Assembly: GCA_027047735.1 (NCBI GenBank)
Contig: JALTUD010000298.1
Coordinates: forward strand, 1 to 6,094
Origin: Flavobacteriales bacterium
GTDB taxonomy: Bacteria > Bacteroidota > Bacteroidia > Flavobacteriales_D > Parvicellaceae
Direction of reading: 5' to 3'
Length of the DNA stretch: 6,094 nucleotides
In this document: in pieces, positions 1 through 5,397 of the stretch
How positions within the stretch are numbered: position 1 is the first letter of the stretch
Layout: each line of letters opens with the position of its first letter
Translations under genes and position numbers: made by a program
Notes under the pieces: model-generated
Databases searched by the model: none
Seen by the model: the letters and a program-made list of their open reading frames with translations, nothing else
What the model was told of the DNA's origin: nothing

Positions 1-41
1 GCATAGCCCCAGCTATGGAAAATAATTTTGAAGAAGTATAA
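1..41 (+). CDS. Possible C-terminal tail of an upstream gene (partial)
   Basis: The third reading frame is open from the window edge and ends in TAA at 39-41. It would encode the tail IAPAMENNFEEV. The acidic, hydrophilic end is plausible for a real protein, but 12 residues are far too few to identify a family. The same bases contain a perfect 6-bp inverted repeat (catagc at 2-7, gctatg at 12-17), so the stretch could instead be an intergenic hairpin. An AT-only inverted repeat follows the stop (46-52 with 56-62, loop acg); it lacks GC pairs and is a poor terminator candidate. This is a tentative call. Confidence 0.25.
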   Translation, partial: IAPAMENNFEEV

Positions 42-77
42 GGAAAATAAAAACGTTTTATTGTGCTCAGATGTCCC

Positions 78-103
78 GTGTTAGGGATTCCAATCCCTAA
101 CGC
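78..103. repeat. Perfect hairpin in the leader of the transporter gene
   Basis: Bases 78-87 pair with 94-103 around the 6-base loop ttccaa; the core arms gttaggga and tccctaac match perfectly, and one outer pair is G-U. A run of nine A follows at 104-112. A + strand intrinsic terminator would need a T run after the hairpin, and on the - strand the T run comes before it, so neither strand has the standard terminator layout. It lies 40 bases upstream of the transporter start. It could be a dispersed intergenic repeat, an operator palindrome or an mRNA leader structure; the sequence does not decide between these. Confidence 0.5.
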
Positions 104-142
104 AAAAAAAAATGAACAATAAAAATTCGATACACTAAAATT

Positions 143-1654
143 ATGGAGGAAAATACAATCATAAATACAAATGTTTCCAAATGGAGAAAACTACTATTTA
201 TCCTCTCTCCTGTATTATTTCTATGGATAGTGCTGTTTGTTCAATTAGATGTCAACAACCCCGCTGTAAGTTACACGCTTGCCGTAGCAATATGGATGGC
301 CGGGTGGTGGGTTTCAGAAGTAGTCCCGTTGGCTATTACCTCACTTTTGCCCGTCGTATTGTTCCCGCTGTTAGGCGTGATGAATGGCAAAGAAGTTTCT
401 TCTACTTACTTTAACCACGTAATATTTTTATTTATCGGAGGTTTTTTAATGGCTTTAGCAATTCAAAAATGGGGGCTACACAGAAGAATAGCCTTAACCA
501 TTTTAAAAATAGTAGGGCTAAGTCCTGCAAAAATATTGTTTGGGTTTATGTTTGCGTCGGCATTCTTATCCATGTGGATTTCCAATACCGCAACCACAAT
601 GATGATGGTACCTATCCTGCTATCCGTAGTTTCAAAGTTTGAAGAAATAAACGGTAGAGAACAAAACTTAAAATTTGCGGTTGGTTTGTTATTGGCAACC
701 GCTTACAGTGCCTCTATCGGTGGATTGGCGACGCTAATCGGTACGCCACCCAATTTATCATTTTCCAGAATTTACAACATTTATTTTCCATCTGCACCCG
801 AAGTTTCATTTGTTGATTGGTTTATGTTCGCACTTCCCGTTACCGTTATTATGTTTTTAGTACTATTCCTGTATTTACGATTTATATATATTGGTAAAAA
901 CAAGCTGAATAACAAGATAAAAGGAGATGAATTAAAGAATGATTTTAACAAGTTGGGATTAATTTCTTTTGAAGAAAAAATAATAGGTGTATTGTTTATA
1001 CTAATGGCTCTTCTTTGGTTTTTTCGTTCCAATATAGATTTAGGATTTATTCAAATCAAAGGTTGGGCGTCTTTCTTCTCTCATCCCGCTTATATCAATG
1101 ACGGAACTGTTGCTGTTTTCATTGCTGTTTTGCTTTTTGTTCTCCCCTCGTCAAAAAAGAACGAAAAAATAATGACTTGGAAAGACGCTGAAGATATTCC
1201 TTGGGAAATCATTCTCCTGTTTGGTGGAGGTTTTGCCTTGGCAAGTGGATTTAAAGAATCAGGACTTTCGGCTTGGTTTGGAGAACAACTGGTGGGATTA
1301 AAAGGAGTACATCCGTTTGTGCTTATTGTAAGCATTAGTTTAATCGTAACTTTCCTTACTGAGCTCACCTCAAACACCGCAACCGTAGAAACTTTTCTAC
1401 CTATCTTGGCAGGCTTGTCTGTTAGCTTGGACACCTCTCCTCTTTTATTTATGCTTCCTGCAACTTTAGCCGGTTCTATGGCTTTTATGTTGCCCGTTGC
1501 CACTCCTCCGAATGCCATTGTCTTTGGAACAAAAAAAATAAGAATCAGTGAAATGGTTAAAACAGGGTTGTTTCTGAATATTGCAGGTACTCTTGTTATC
1601 AGTCTTATTGTTTACTATTGGGGAACTATCGTGTTCCATATTGATATACCTTAA
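143..1654 (+). CDS. SLC13/DASS family sodium-coupled anion (dicarboxylate or sulfate) symporter
   Basis: This is an inner-membrane transporter of 503 residues, the usual length for the divalent anion:sodium symporter family (VcINDY, SLC13). The family imports substrates such as succinate, malate, citrate or sulfate with sodium. The protein shows the family's two-fold internal repeat: SNT at 147-149 followed by GTPPN at 200-204, and a second SNT at 410-412 followed by ATPPN at 453-457. In VcINDY these elements form the sodium and substrate sites. The sodium:sulfate symporter signature is complete at about 445-460 (S-x2-F-x2-P-V-A-x3-N-x-I-V). Many hydrophobic segments are visible, with a charged loop at about 252-279 and another at 337-352. 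The ATG at 143 is the only in-frame start, because TGA lies at 113-115. GGAGGA falls inside the first codons, not upstream of the start. I saw no clear TAnnTTTG promoter. The substrate cannot be read from the sequence. It is separated from gldB by 111 bases and a promoter, so it is probably a single-gene unit. Confidence 0.93.
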   Translation: MEENTIINTNVSKWRKLLFILSPVLFLWIVLFVQLDVNNPAVSYTLAVAIWMAGWWVSEVVPLAITSLLPVVLFPLLGVMNGKEVSSTYFNHVIFLFIGGFLMALAIQKWGLHRRIALTILKIVGLSPAKILFGFMFASAFLSMWISNTATTMMMVPILLSVVSKFEEINGREQNLKFAVGLLLATAYSASIGGLATLIGTPPNLSFSRIYNIYFPSAPEVSFVDWFMFALPVTVIMFLVLFLYLRFIYIGKNKLNNKIKGDELKNDFNKLGLISFEEKIIGVLFILMALLWFFRSNIDLGFIQIKGWASFFSHPAYINDGTVAVFIAVLLFVLPSSKKNEKIMTWKDAEDIPWEIILLFGGGFALASGFKESGLSAWFGEQLVGLKGVHPFVLIVSISLIVTFLTELTSNTATVETFLPILAGLSVSLDTSPLLFMLPATLAGSMAFMLPVATPPNAIVFGTKKIRISEMVKTGLFLNIAGTLVISLIVYYWGTIVFHIDIP

Positions 1655-1716
1655 ATGGTATCATTATCACTTGCGGATTGACTATATAGAGGTTGATTTA
1701 TAGTCTATTTAAGTCA

Positions 1717-1742
1717 TTTGTAAAACAACTTGATTATCTTTG
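1717..1742 (+). promoter_or_regulatory. Probable Bacteroidota promoter of gldBC
   Basis: TATCTTTG at 1735-1742 matches the Bacteroidota -7 box TAnnTTTG exactly. The only nearby TTTG that could serve as a -33 box is at 1717-1720, which leaves a 14-base spacer instead of the usual 17-23, so the -33 element is weak or absent. Transcription would begin around 1748-1750, giving a leader of about 16-18 bases to the ATG at 1766. The surrounding 11-mer ATTATCTTTGC recurs in the tRNA promoter in this window, which supports the call. Confidence 0.6.
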
Positions 1743-1765
1743 CGAATCTCTATATTCGATTCATT

Positions 1766-2779
1766 ATGATTTTCCGTTTGTTTCTTTTCTCAATTATAGT
1801 TCTTCAGTTAATTGGATGTAAGCAAGACCGATTGAAAATTGATGTTTCTTCAAGTAAAGTCAACCTCTCGTTAGAACGAATGGAAAAAGAGTTGTTAGGT
1901 TTTAAAGGGACGGACTACAATAAACTCAATAAAAAATTACTACAAAAATATGGTGTTCTGTACGAATTGTTTATCGCTCGAATGATACGCGAAGGCAGAC
2001 CGACTGACCCTGATATAGCTGTTCGACTTGAACGCTTCGTAAATGATACCATCATCCAATCTATTTATACGGATATAAAAAAAGAGTTTGACGATTTTTC
2101 TTCTTTTCACAAAGACTTTAATGACGCCTTTTCTCATTATCACTATTATTTCCCTGATAGTTTATTGCCTAAAATTGTAACCTTTTATTCCAATTTTAAC
2201 GCAAAAGCACTTCCTCTGGACTCTACCTTAGCCATTGGTTTGGATATGTATTTGGGAGCAGACAATGAACACGTAAAAATGATACCCAGAGATATTCTTC
2301 CTCAATACATAAAAGACGATATGGATAGACGTTATATGGTTGCAGATGGAATGAAATACTGGTTACTAAATCGTTTTTATGATGAAAAAACAGGTGATGA
2401 TTTTGTTTCTCAAATTATTGCCTTAGGTAAAATAATGTACTTACTTGATACGATGCTCCCCAACACTCCCGACGAAATAAAAATCGATTATACAAAAGAA
2501 GAAATAGAATGGGTTAGACAACACGAGGAACAAATATGGAAAACCTTAATCGATGAAAAGATTTTATACACCAAAAACCCAACGATTATTAACCAATTTA
2601 TCGTCGATGGACCATTTACAAAAGGACTGCCAAAAGAATCACCTTCAAAAGTCGGTATATGGGTAGGTTGGCAAATCGTTAGAGATTATGTAAAAGACAA
2701 TGACCTTGATGTTTTATCTTTGTTAAAAGAAAAAAATAGTTTAAAAATTTTAAAATCATACAAACACGGAAGAAGATGA
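1766..2779 (+). CDS. gldB: Gliding motility lipoprotein GldB
   Basis: GldB is a cell-envelope lipoprotein required for gliding in Flavobacterium johnsoniae; its biochemical activity is unknown. The start is set at ATG 1766, giving 337 residues. The N-terminus then reads as a textbook lipoprotein signal: one Arg, a hydrophobic stretch and the lipobox LIGC, with Cys18 as the lipidated residue. The in-frame TTG at 1730 would add 12 residues, break the signal peptide pattern and place the -7 box inside the coding sequence. Recognisable GldB features are the N-terminal stretch KVNLSLERMEKELLGFKG (31-48), the GKIMYLLD segment (221-228), the DYTKEEIEWV segment (241-250) and the conserved C-terminal DGPF...LPKESPSKVGIWVGWQIVR region (281-306). 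The Gly-Lys-Ile-Met stretch stands roughly where related predicted zinc proteases (DUF2268-like) would be expected to carry HExxH, so an inactive protease fold is possible; that is inference. The stop overlaps the gldC start as ATGA, indicating translational coupling. Confidence 0.93.
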   Translation: MIFRLFLFSIIVLQLIGCKQDRLKIDVSSSKVNLSLERMEKELLGFKGTDYNKLNKKLLQKYGVLYELFIARMIREGRPTDPDIAVRLERFVNDTIIQSIYTDIKKEFDDFSSFHKDFNDAFSHYHYYFPDSLLPKIVTFYSNFNAKALPLDSTLAIGLDMYLGADNEHVKMIPRDILPQYIKDDMDRRYMVADGMKYWLLNRFYDEKTGDDFVSQIIALGKIMYLLDTMLPNTPDEIKIDYTKEEIEWVRQHEEQIWKTLIDEKILYTKNPTIINQFIVDGPFTKGLPKESPSKVGIWVGWQIVRDYVKDNDLDVLSLLKEKNSLKILKSYKHGRR

Positions 2780-3126
2780 GTAATAAAAAAAGTGAAATTT
2801 CTCTAAAAGTGGAATTAGACGTTAATAACATTGCAGAAAAAATAACATGGAAAGCTGATGATGCTTCTGAAAAAGAAAAAGAAGCAAAGGCTTTCTTACT
2901 TTCAATCTGGGACAAGGAAGAAAAAGAAACTCTAAGAGTGGATTTATGGACAAAAGATATGTCAATCGAAGAAATGAATAAATTCTTTTTTCAAACCTAT
3001 ATGACCATGGCAGACACCTTTGAAAGAGCCACCAACGAAGATGGTATAGGAATGGCGATGCGTGAATTTGCAGAGTTTTTTGGAGAAAAAATGGGCGTTA
3101 TTAAACCAACGGGTAAGTTTAATTAA
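2776..3126 (+). CDS. gldC: Gliding motility protein GldC
   Basis: GldC is a small protein of 116 residues encoded directly after gldB in gliding Flavobacteriia. From published work as I recall it, loss of gldC impairs gliding only partly, whereas loss of gldB abolishes it. The sequence has no signal peptide or membrane segment, so it is probably cytoplasmic. It is rich in Lys and Glu, with a likely beta strand near the start (SEISLKVELD, 6-15), a middle strand pair (ETLRVDLWTKDM, 52-63) and a mostly helical C-terminal half containing FFFQTYMTMADTFERAT (71-87) and MREFAEFFGEKMGV (95-108). The ATG overlaps the gldB stop by 4 bases, and GGAAGAAG (2768-2775) lies immediately upstream, a weak purine-rich ribosome site inside gldB. 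Co-expression with gldB is almost certain. Function beyond supporting gliding is not known to me. Confidence 0.93.
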   Translation: MSNKKSEISLKVELDVNNIAEKITWKADDASEKEKEAKAFLLSIWDKEEKETLRVDLWTKDMSIEEMNKFFFQTYMTMADTFERATNEDGIGMAMREFAEFFGEKMGVIKPTGKFN

Positions 3127-3171
3127 TAAAAACAACCTCTCTTAGGCAACGTTTAAACAACCGTTTAGTTT

Positions 3172-3192
3172 ATGAAATATACCACCATTTAA
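3172..3192 (+). other. Possible six-codon leader minigene before the PAP2-like gene
   Basis: ATG at 3172 opens a six-codon frame (MKYTTI) that ends in TAA at 3190-3192. It is in the same frame as the membrane-protein gene whose TTG start is at 3196, only 3 bases after the stop. It could be chance, a translational coupling device, or a sign that the true gene start was displaced by a mutation or sequencing error. No ribosome site is evident. The gldC-to-gene gap also holds the 8-base palindrome gtttaaac at 3151-3158. Confidence 0.2.
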
Positions 3193-3195
3193 ACA

Positions 3196-3816
3196 TTGAA
3201 AACCATAAACAAAATAGCTGTATTCTTTTCCGTAGCTTTTCAGCCTCTTTTTATGCCCTTTGCCGGCATGATTTGTATGTTGTTGCTCAATTCTGCTGTC
3301 AAAGAAAACATGCCGGAGGAAGTGCGAGCTTATGTAGCTGAATTAACACTCTTGTTTACGGTTATTTTTCCGGCGTTTGTTTTTTTATTATTTTACAAAA
3401 TGGGGTGGGTGAGCGACTTGAATCTTACTGTTAGAAAAGAACGTATCGTTCCTACTTTTCTTTTAATTTTACTGTTTATTACGCTGTATTGGTTAATTAA
3501 TGAAACTCCGGGAGTACTCCCCGAACTAAAAACAATCCTCTTAGGCTCTATCATAGGTACGGTAATAGCAAATATAATAACTGTTTTTTGGAAAATAAGC
3601 ATACACGCTCTTGGAGCTTTTAGTGTAGCTGGTGCAATTGCCGGAATATCAGTTGCAACCCATGCAGATATCCCTACTTTTTTTTACATTACTTTAGTGA
3701 TAGCTGTCTGCGTTGGAATTAGTCGTTTGATTTTAAAACGGCATACACCATTACAGGTAGTAATGGGAAGTTTGCTCGGGTTTTTAAGTACCTTTCTTCC
3801 CGGTTTTTTTTATTGA
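3196..3816 (+). CDS. PAP2-like integral membrane protein, motif 3 altered
   Basis: This is a 206-residue membrane protein with about six hydrophobic segments (roughly 8-32, 48-68, 86-102, 112-131, 138-155 and 160-177) and a short hydrophobic end. It resembles the PAP2/type-2 phosphatidic acid phosphatase family found in Bacteroidota. A basic motif RKERIVP lies at 80-86, and SIH at 135-137 sits where the family has PSGH. A motif-3-like SR-x5-H lies at 176-183, but the expected Asp three residues after that His is Gln187. The family dephosphorylates lipid phosphates at the membrane; with weak motif 2 and no motif-3 Asp, activity here is uncertain. The start is TTG at 3196: the in-frame ATG at 3172 hits a stop, and the next Met (residue 20) would remove part of the first helix. 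It lies 69 bases after gldC on the same strand and may be cotranscribed with it, but no gliding role is implied by its sequence. Confidence 0.72.
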   Translation: MKTINKIAVFFSVAFQPLFMPFAGMICMLLLNSAVKENMPEEVRAYVAELTLLFTVIFPAFVFLLFYKMGWVSDLNLTVRKERIVPTFLLILLFITLYWLINETPGVLPELKTILLGSIIGTVIANIITVFWKISIHALGAFSVAGAIAGISVATHADIPTFFYITLVIAVCVGISRLILKRHTPLQVVMGSLLGFLSTFLPGFFY

Positions 3817-3839
3817 ACAATTCGAATAATTTATTCAAA

Positions 3840-3864
3840 AAACAAACATTTTTATTGTTTGTTT
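3840..3864. repeat. AT-rich inverted repeat overlapping the tRNA promoter
   Basis: Bases 3840-3848 (aaacaaaca) pair with 3856-3864 around a 7-base T-rich loop, giving a 9-bp stem with only two G-C pairs. It lies between the PAP2-like gene and the tRNA and overlaps the -33 box at 3855-3857. It could be a weak terminator for the upstream gene or a regulatory palindrome; the low GC content makes chance possible. Confidence 0.3.
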
Positions 3865-3884
3865 ACAAATAAATATTATCTTTG
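3855..3884 (+). promoter_or_regulatory. Bacteroidota promoter of the tRNA-Pro gene
   Basis: TTG at 3855-3857 and TATCTTTG at 3877-3884 are separated by exactly 19 bases, matching the Bacteroidota primary sigma factor layout TTG-N17-23-TAnnTTTG. Transcription should start near 3890, about 10 bases before the mature tRNA 5' end. Confidence 0.8.
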
Positions 3885-3899
3885 CCAACGCTTGACGCT

Positions 3900-3974
3900 C
3901 GGGATGTGGCCCAGTCCGGTCAAGGCGCCTGGTTTGGGACCAGGAGATCGCAGGTTCGAATCCTGCCATCCCGA
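3900..3974 (+). tRNA. tRNA-Pro, anticodon UGG
   Basis: A full cloverleaf can be drawn by eye. The acceptor stem is CGGGATG (3900-3906) with CATCCCG (3967-3973), seven perfect pairs. The anticodon stem CCTGG/CCAGG encloses the loop TTTGGGA, giving anticodon TGG for proline. The T arm is GCAGG-TTCGAAT-CCTGC with the invariant TTCGA. The D arm contains AG...GG and three good pairs, with a C-A mismatch at the fourth. The discriminator is A (3974), and CCA is not encoded, as the bases after it are CAC. UGG can read CCA and CCG and, with wobble modification, often more of the proline codons. It is a lone tRNA with its own promoter upstream and a terminator 3 bases downstream. I see no integrase or direct repeat beside it. 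Confidence 0.97.
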
Positions 3975-3977
3975 CAC

Positions 3978-4012
3978 AAAAAACCTGAATAACTTATTAT
4001 TCAGGTTTTTTT
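3978..4012. terminator. Bidirectional intrinsic terminator between convergent genes
   Basis: Bases 3984-3991 (cctgaata) pair perfectly with 3998-4005 (tattcagg) around a 6-base loop. Six A precede (3978-3983) and seven T follow (4006-4012), so the stem can extend to 14 pairs and a U run follows the hairpin on both strands. It ends the tRNA transcript, beginning 3 bases after the tRNA, and on the other strand lies 14 bases past the stop of the secreted-protein gene. Confidence 0.9.
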
Positions 4013-4026
4013 ATGTTCACAACTTT

Positions 4027-4689
4027 TTAATAATCAAATTTAATTTCGTAATATTTTGGTTGCCCTCTATTTTCTATGTTACTAAATTCAATTACAGCAA
4101 TATAAATAGTATTTTTATTAACCCAAAAAATAGGTTCTTTTATACTTTCATTAATATCTATTGTATTAAAATCAAATCTAATAATTGAACTTGTTCCATT
4201 TTTTGTTATTTCACAAATTTCTATTTGAAGATAATTATCACAATCAAATCTATCTAACCCAACCCAAAGCCCTCTTTTTGACATAACACCAAAAGAACCA
4301 TTAAAACGATCTAATCTTTTAACTGGAAAATCTTCATCTTCTTTAATAAAAATAACGTTATTATACTGGTAATCACGAATAAAAAAAGTAAGAACACTTA
4401 ACGTTTTATAGTACCCTTGAAAAGACACTAAACATCTTGCAGATTTGCAAAGTTCGCTTTCTGCGAAATTCCTTTCATGTTGACTATAAGTTTTATCAAT
4501 TATTTGTAATGCTTTTTCAATTCTTGTTGAATCAATTAATTGTATGGGAATAGCATTATAATTATCAATAAAACCTTCCTCAAAAACGTCTTTAGAAATT
4601 TGGTTAAACAGGAATGACTTGCTTCTTTCTTGTCCTTTGATTAAGAAATAACTTAAAAATAATAAAAAAACTAATAAGGTTTTAAACAT
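4027..4689 (-). CDS. Hypothetical secreted protein, family not recognised
   Basis: I do not recognise this protein of 220 residues. It starts with a clear Sec signal peptide: Lys3, a hydrophobic core to about residue 17, and likely cleavage near 19-21 (IKG-QER). There is no lipobox Cys, so the mature protein should be soluble in the periplasm or exported. The mature part has four Cys (81, 86, 150, 159), which could form disulfides, and its C-terminal half alternates hydrophobic and polar residues like a beta-rich fold. There is no C-terminal type IX sorting domain: the protein simply ends in YYEIKFDY. The ATG at 4687-4689 is preceded by a weak AGG about 4 bases upstream. It lies 44 bases downstream of psd on the same strand; I see no TAnnTTTG promoter in that gap, so readthrough from cdsA-psd is possible. 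The signal peptide, length and clean stop next to a terminator support a real gene. The base composition looks more AT-rich than psd and cdsA, consistent with a lineage-specific insertion. Confidence 0.75.
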   Translation of the reverse strand: MFKTLLVFLLFLSYFLIKGQERSKSFLFNQISKDVFEEGFIDNYNAIPIQLIDSTRIEKALQIIDKTYSQHERNFAESELCKSARCLVSFQGYYKTLSVLTFFIRDYQYNNVIFIKEDEDFPVKRLDRFNGSFGVMSKRGLWVGLDRFDCDNYLQIEICEITKNGTSSIIRFDFNTIDINESIKEPIFWVNKNTIYIAVIEFSNIENRGQPKYYEIKFDY

Positions 4690-4733
4690 ACACCTAGTAT
4701 CTTATTCCCAATCTAATTTAAGGTAATATTATC

Positions 4734-5390
4734 TCAAACCAATTCAGCCAACACCGTCTGCGTCGCTTGCACTTTTTGGTCTAATTCAACATTAATCCTT
4801 GCACTTAACGGTACAAAAACATCAATCCTCGAACCAAATTTTATAAATCCGGCTTGTTTATCCTGTTGTGCTTCACCTCCTGCCTTTGTAAAACATACAA
4901 TTCTTCTCGCCAACGCTCCGGCGATTTGTCTAAACACAATAGGAATGCCATTTGCCGTTTCCACAACAATTGTATTTCTTTCATTTTCAGTGCTTGACTT
5001 CGGATGCCAAGCCACCAAATAAGAGCCGTCATGATGCCTAGTATAAACCACCTTCCCGTTAACAGGAAACCATTGGCAATGCACATTTAAAGGCGACATA
5101 AAAATACTGATTTGCGTAGCAGGACCTTTGATATACTCTGTTTCTTCAACCTCCTCAATCACTACAATAGTCCCGTCAGACGGAGCTAAAATATTTTTAT
5201 CATTCAGCTCAACGCTACGCTTGGGTATCCTGAAAAAGAATACCACAACCCCAAACAACAACAACGATGTTGCAACCAACAGCCCAAACACAATACCCTC
5301 TCCTAAAACTTTAAGGAAAATCAAATTCAAAATAGCCAAAAAGACAAATGAACTTCCAATAATTCTATAACCTTCTTTATGTATCGTCAT
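4734..5390 (-). CDS. psd: Phosphatidylserine decarboxylase, short membrane-anchored form
   Basis: The enzyme decarboxylates phosphatidylserine to phosphatidylethanolamine at the inner membrane. The 218-residue length fits the short archaeal/Bacteroidota type of Psd, not the roughly 300-residue E. coli type. Two hydrophobic segments near the N-terminus (about 11-27 and 32-53) anchor it. The catalytic parts are visible: APSDG at 69-73 with Asp72, NVH at 102-104 with His104, and FGSR at 185-188. Cleavage before Ser187 would create the pyruvoyl group and split the protein into a large beta and a small alpha chain; Asp, His and Ser form the self-cleavage triad in this family. It starts 7 bases after the cdsA stop, and AAAAAAGGA abuts the ATG, a close-set Shine-Dalgarno-like sequence. 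With cdsA it forms a phospholipid operon. Confidence 0.95.
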   Translation of the reverse strand: MTIHKEGYRIIGSSFVFLAILNLIFLKVLGEGIVFGLLVATSLLLFGVVVFFFRIPKRSVELNDKNILAPSDGTIVVIEEVEETEYIKGPATQISIFMSPLNVHCQWFPVNGKVVYTRHHDGSYLVAWHPKSSTENERNTIVVETANGIPIVFRQIAGALARRIVCFTKAGGEAQQDKQAGFIKFGSRIDVFVPLSARINVELDQKVQATQTVLAELV

Positions 5391-5397
5391 TCCTTTT

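Noticed and set aside
1090..1518. 142-residue - strand open frame inside the transporter gene
   Set aside because: It lies entirely antisense to a well-supported SLC13 gene with intact motifs, and its translation shows no recognisable domain.
1680..1705. Inverted repeat gactata/tatagtc after the transporter gene as a terminator
   Set aside because: The stem is only 7 pairs with two G-C pairs, the loop is 12 bases, and no proper T run follows; I saw no convincing terminator in the 1655-1716 gap.
143..3126. Transporter and gldBC as one functional operon
   Set aside because: A 111-base gap with a separate promoter lies between them, and no known link connects SLC13 transporters with gliding.
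3900..4012. tRNA-Pro as an integration site of a mobile element
   Set aside because: No integrase, no duplicated tRNA 3' end and no cargo genes are visible on either side within the window.
3859..4188. 109-residue + strand open frame
   Set aside because: It runs straight through the tRNA-Pro gene and the terminator and then antisense to the secreted-protein gene; the translation is low-complexity.
4841..5086. 81-residue - strand open frame inside psd
   Set aside because: It overlaps the catalytic part of psd in another frame and has no family features.
5128..5370. 80-residue + strand open frame
   Set aside because: It is antisense to psd, and its Ser/Thr/Asn-rich translation is typical of a shadow frame.
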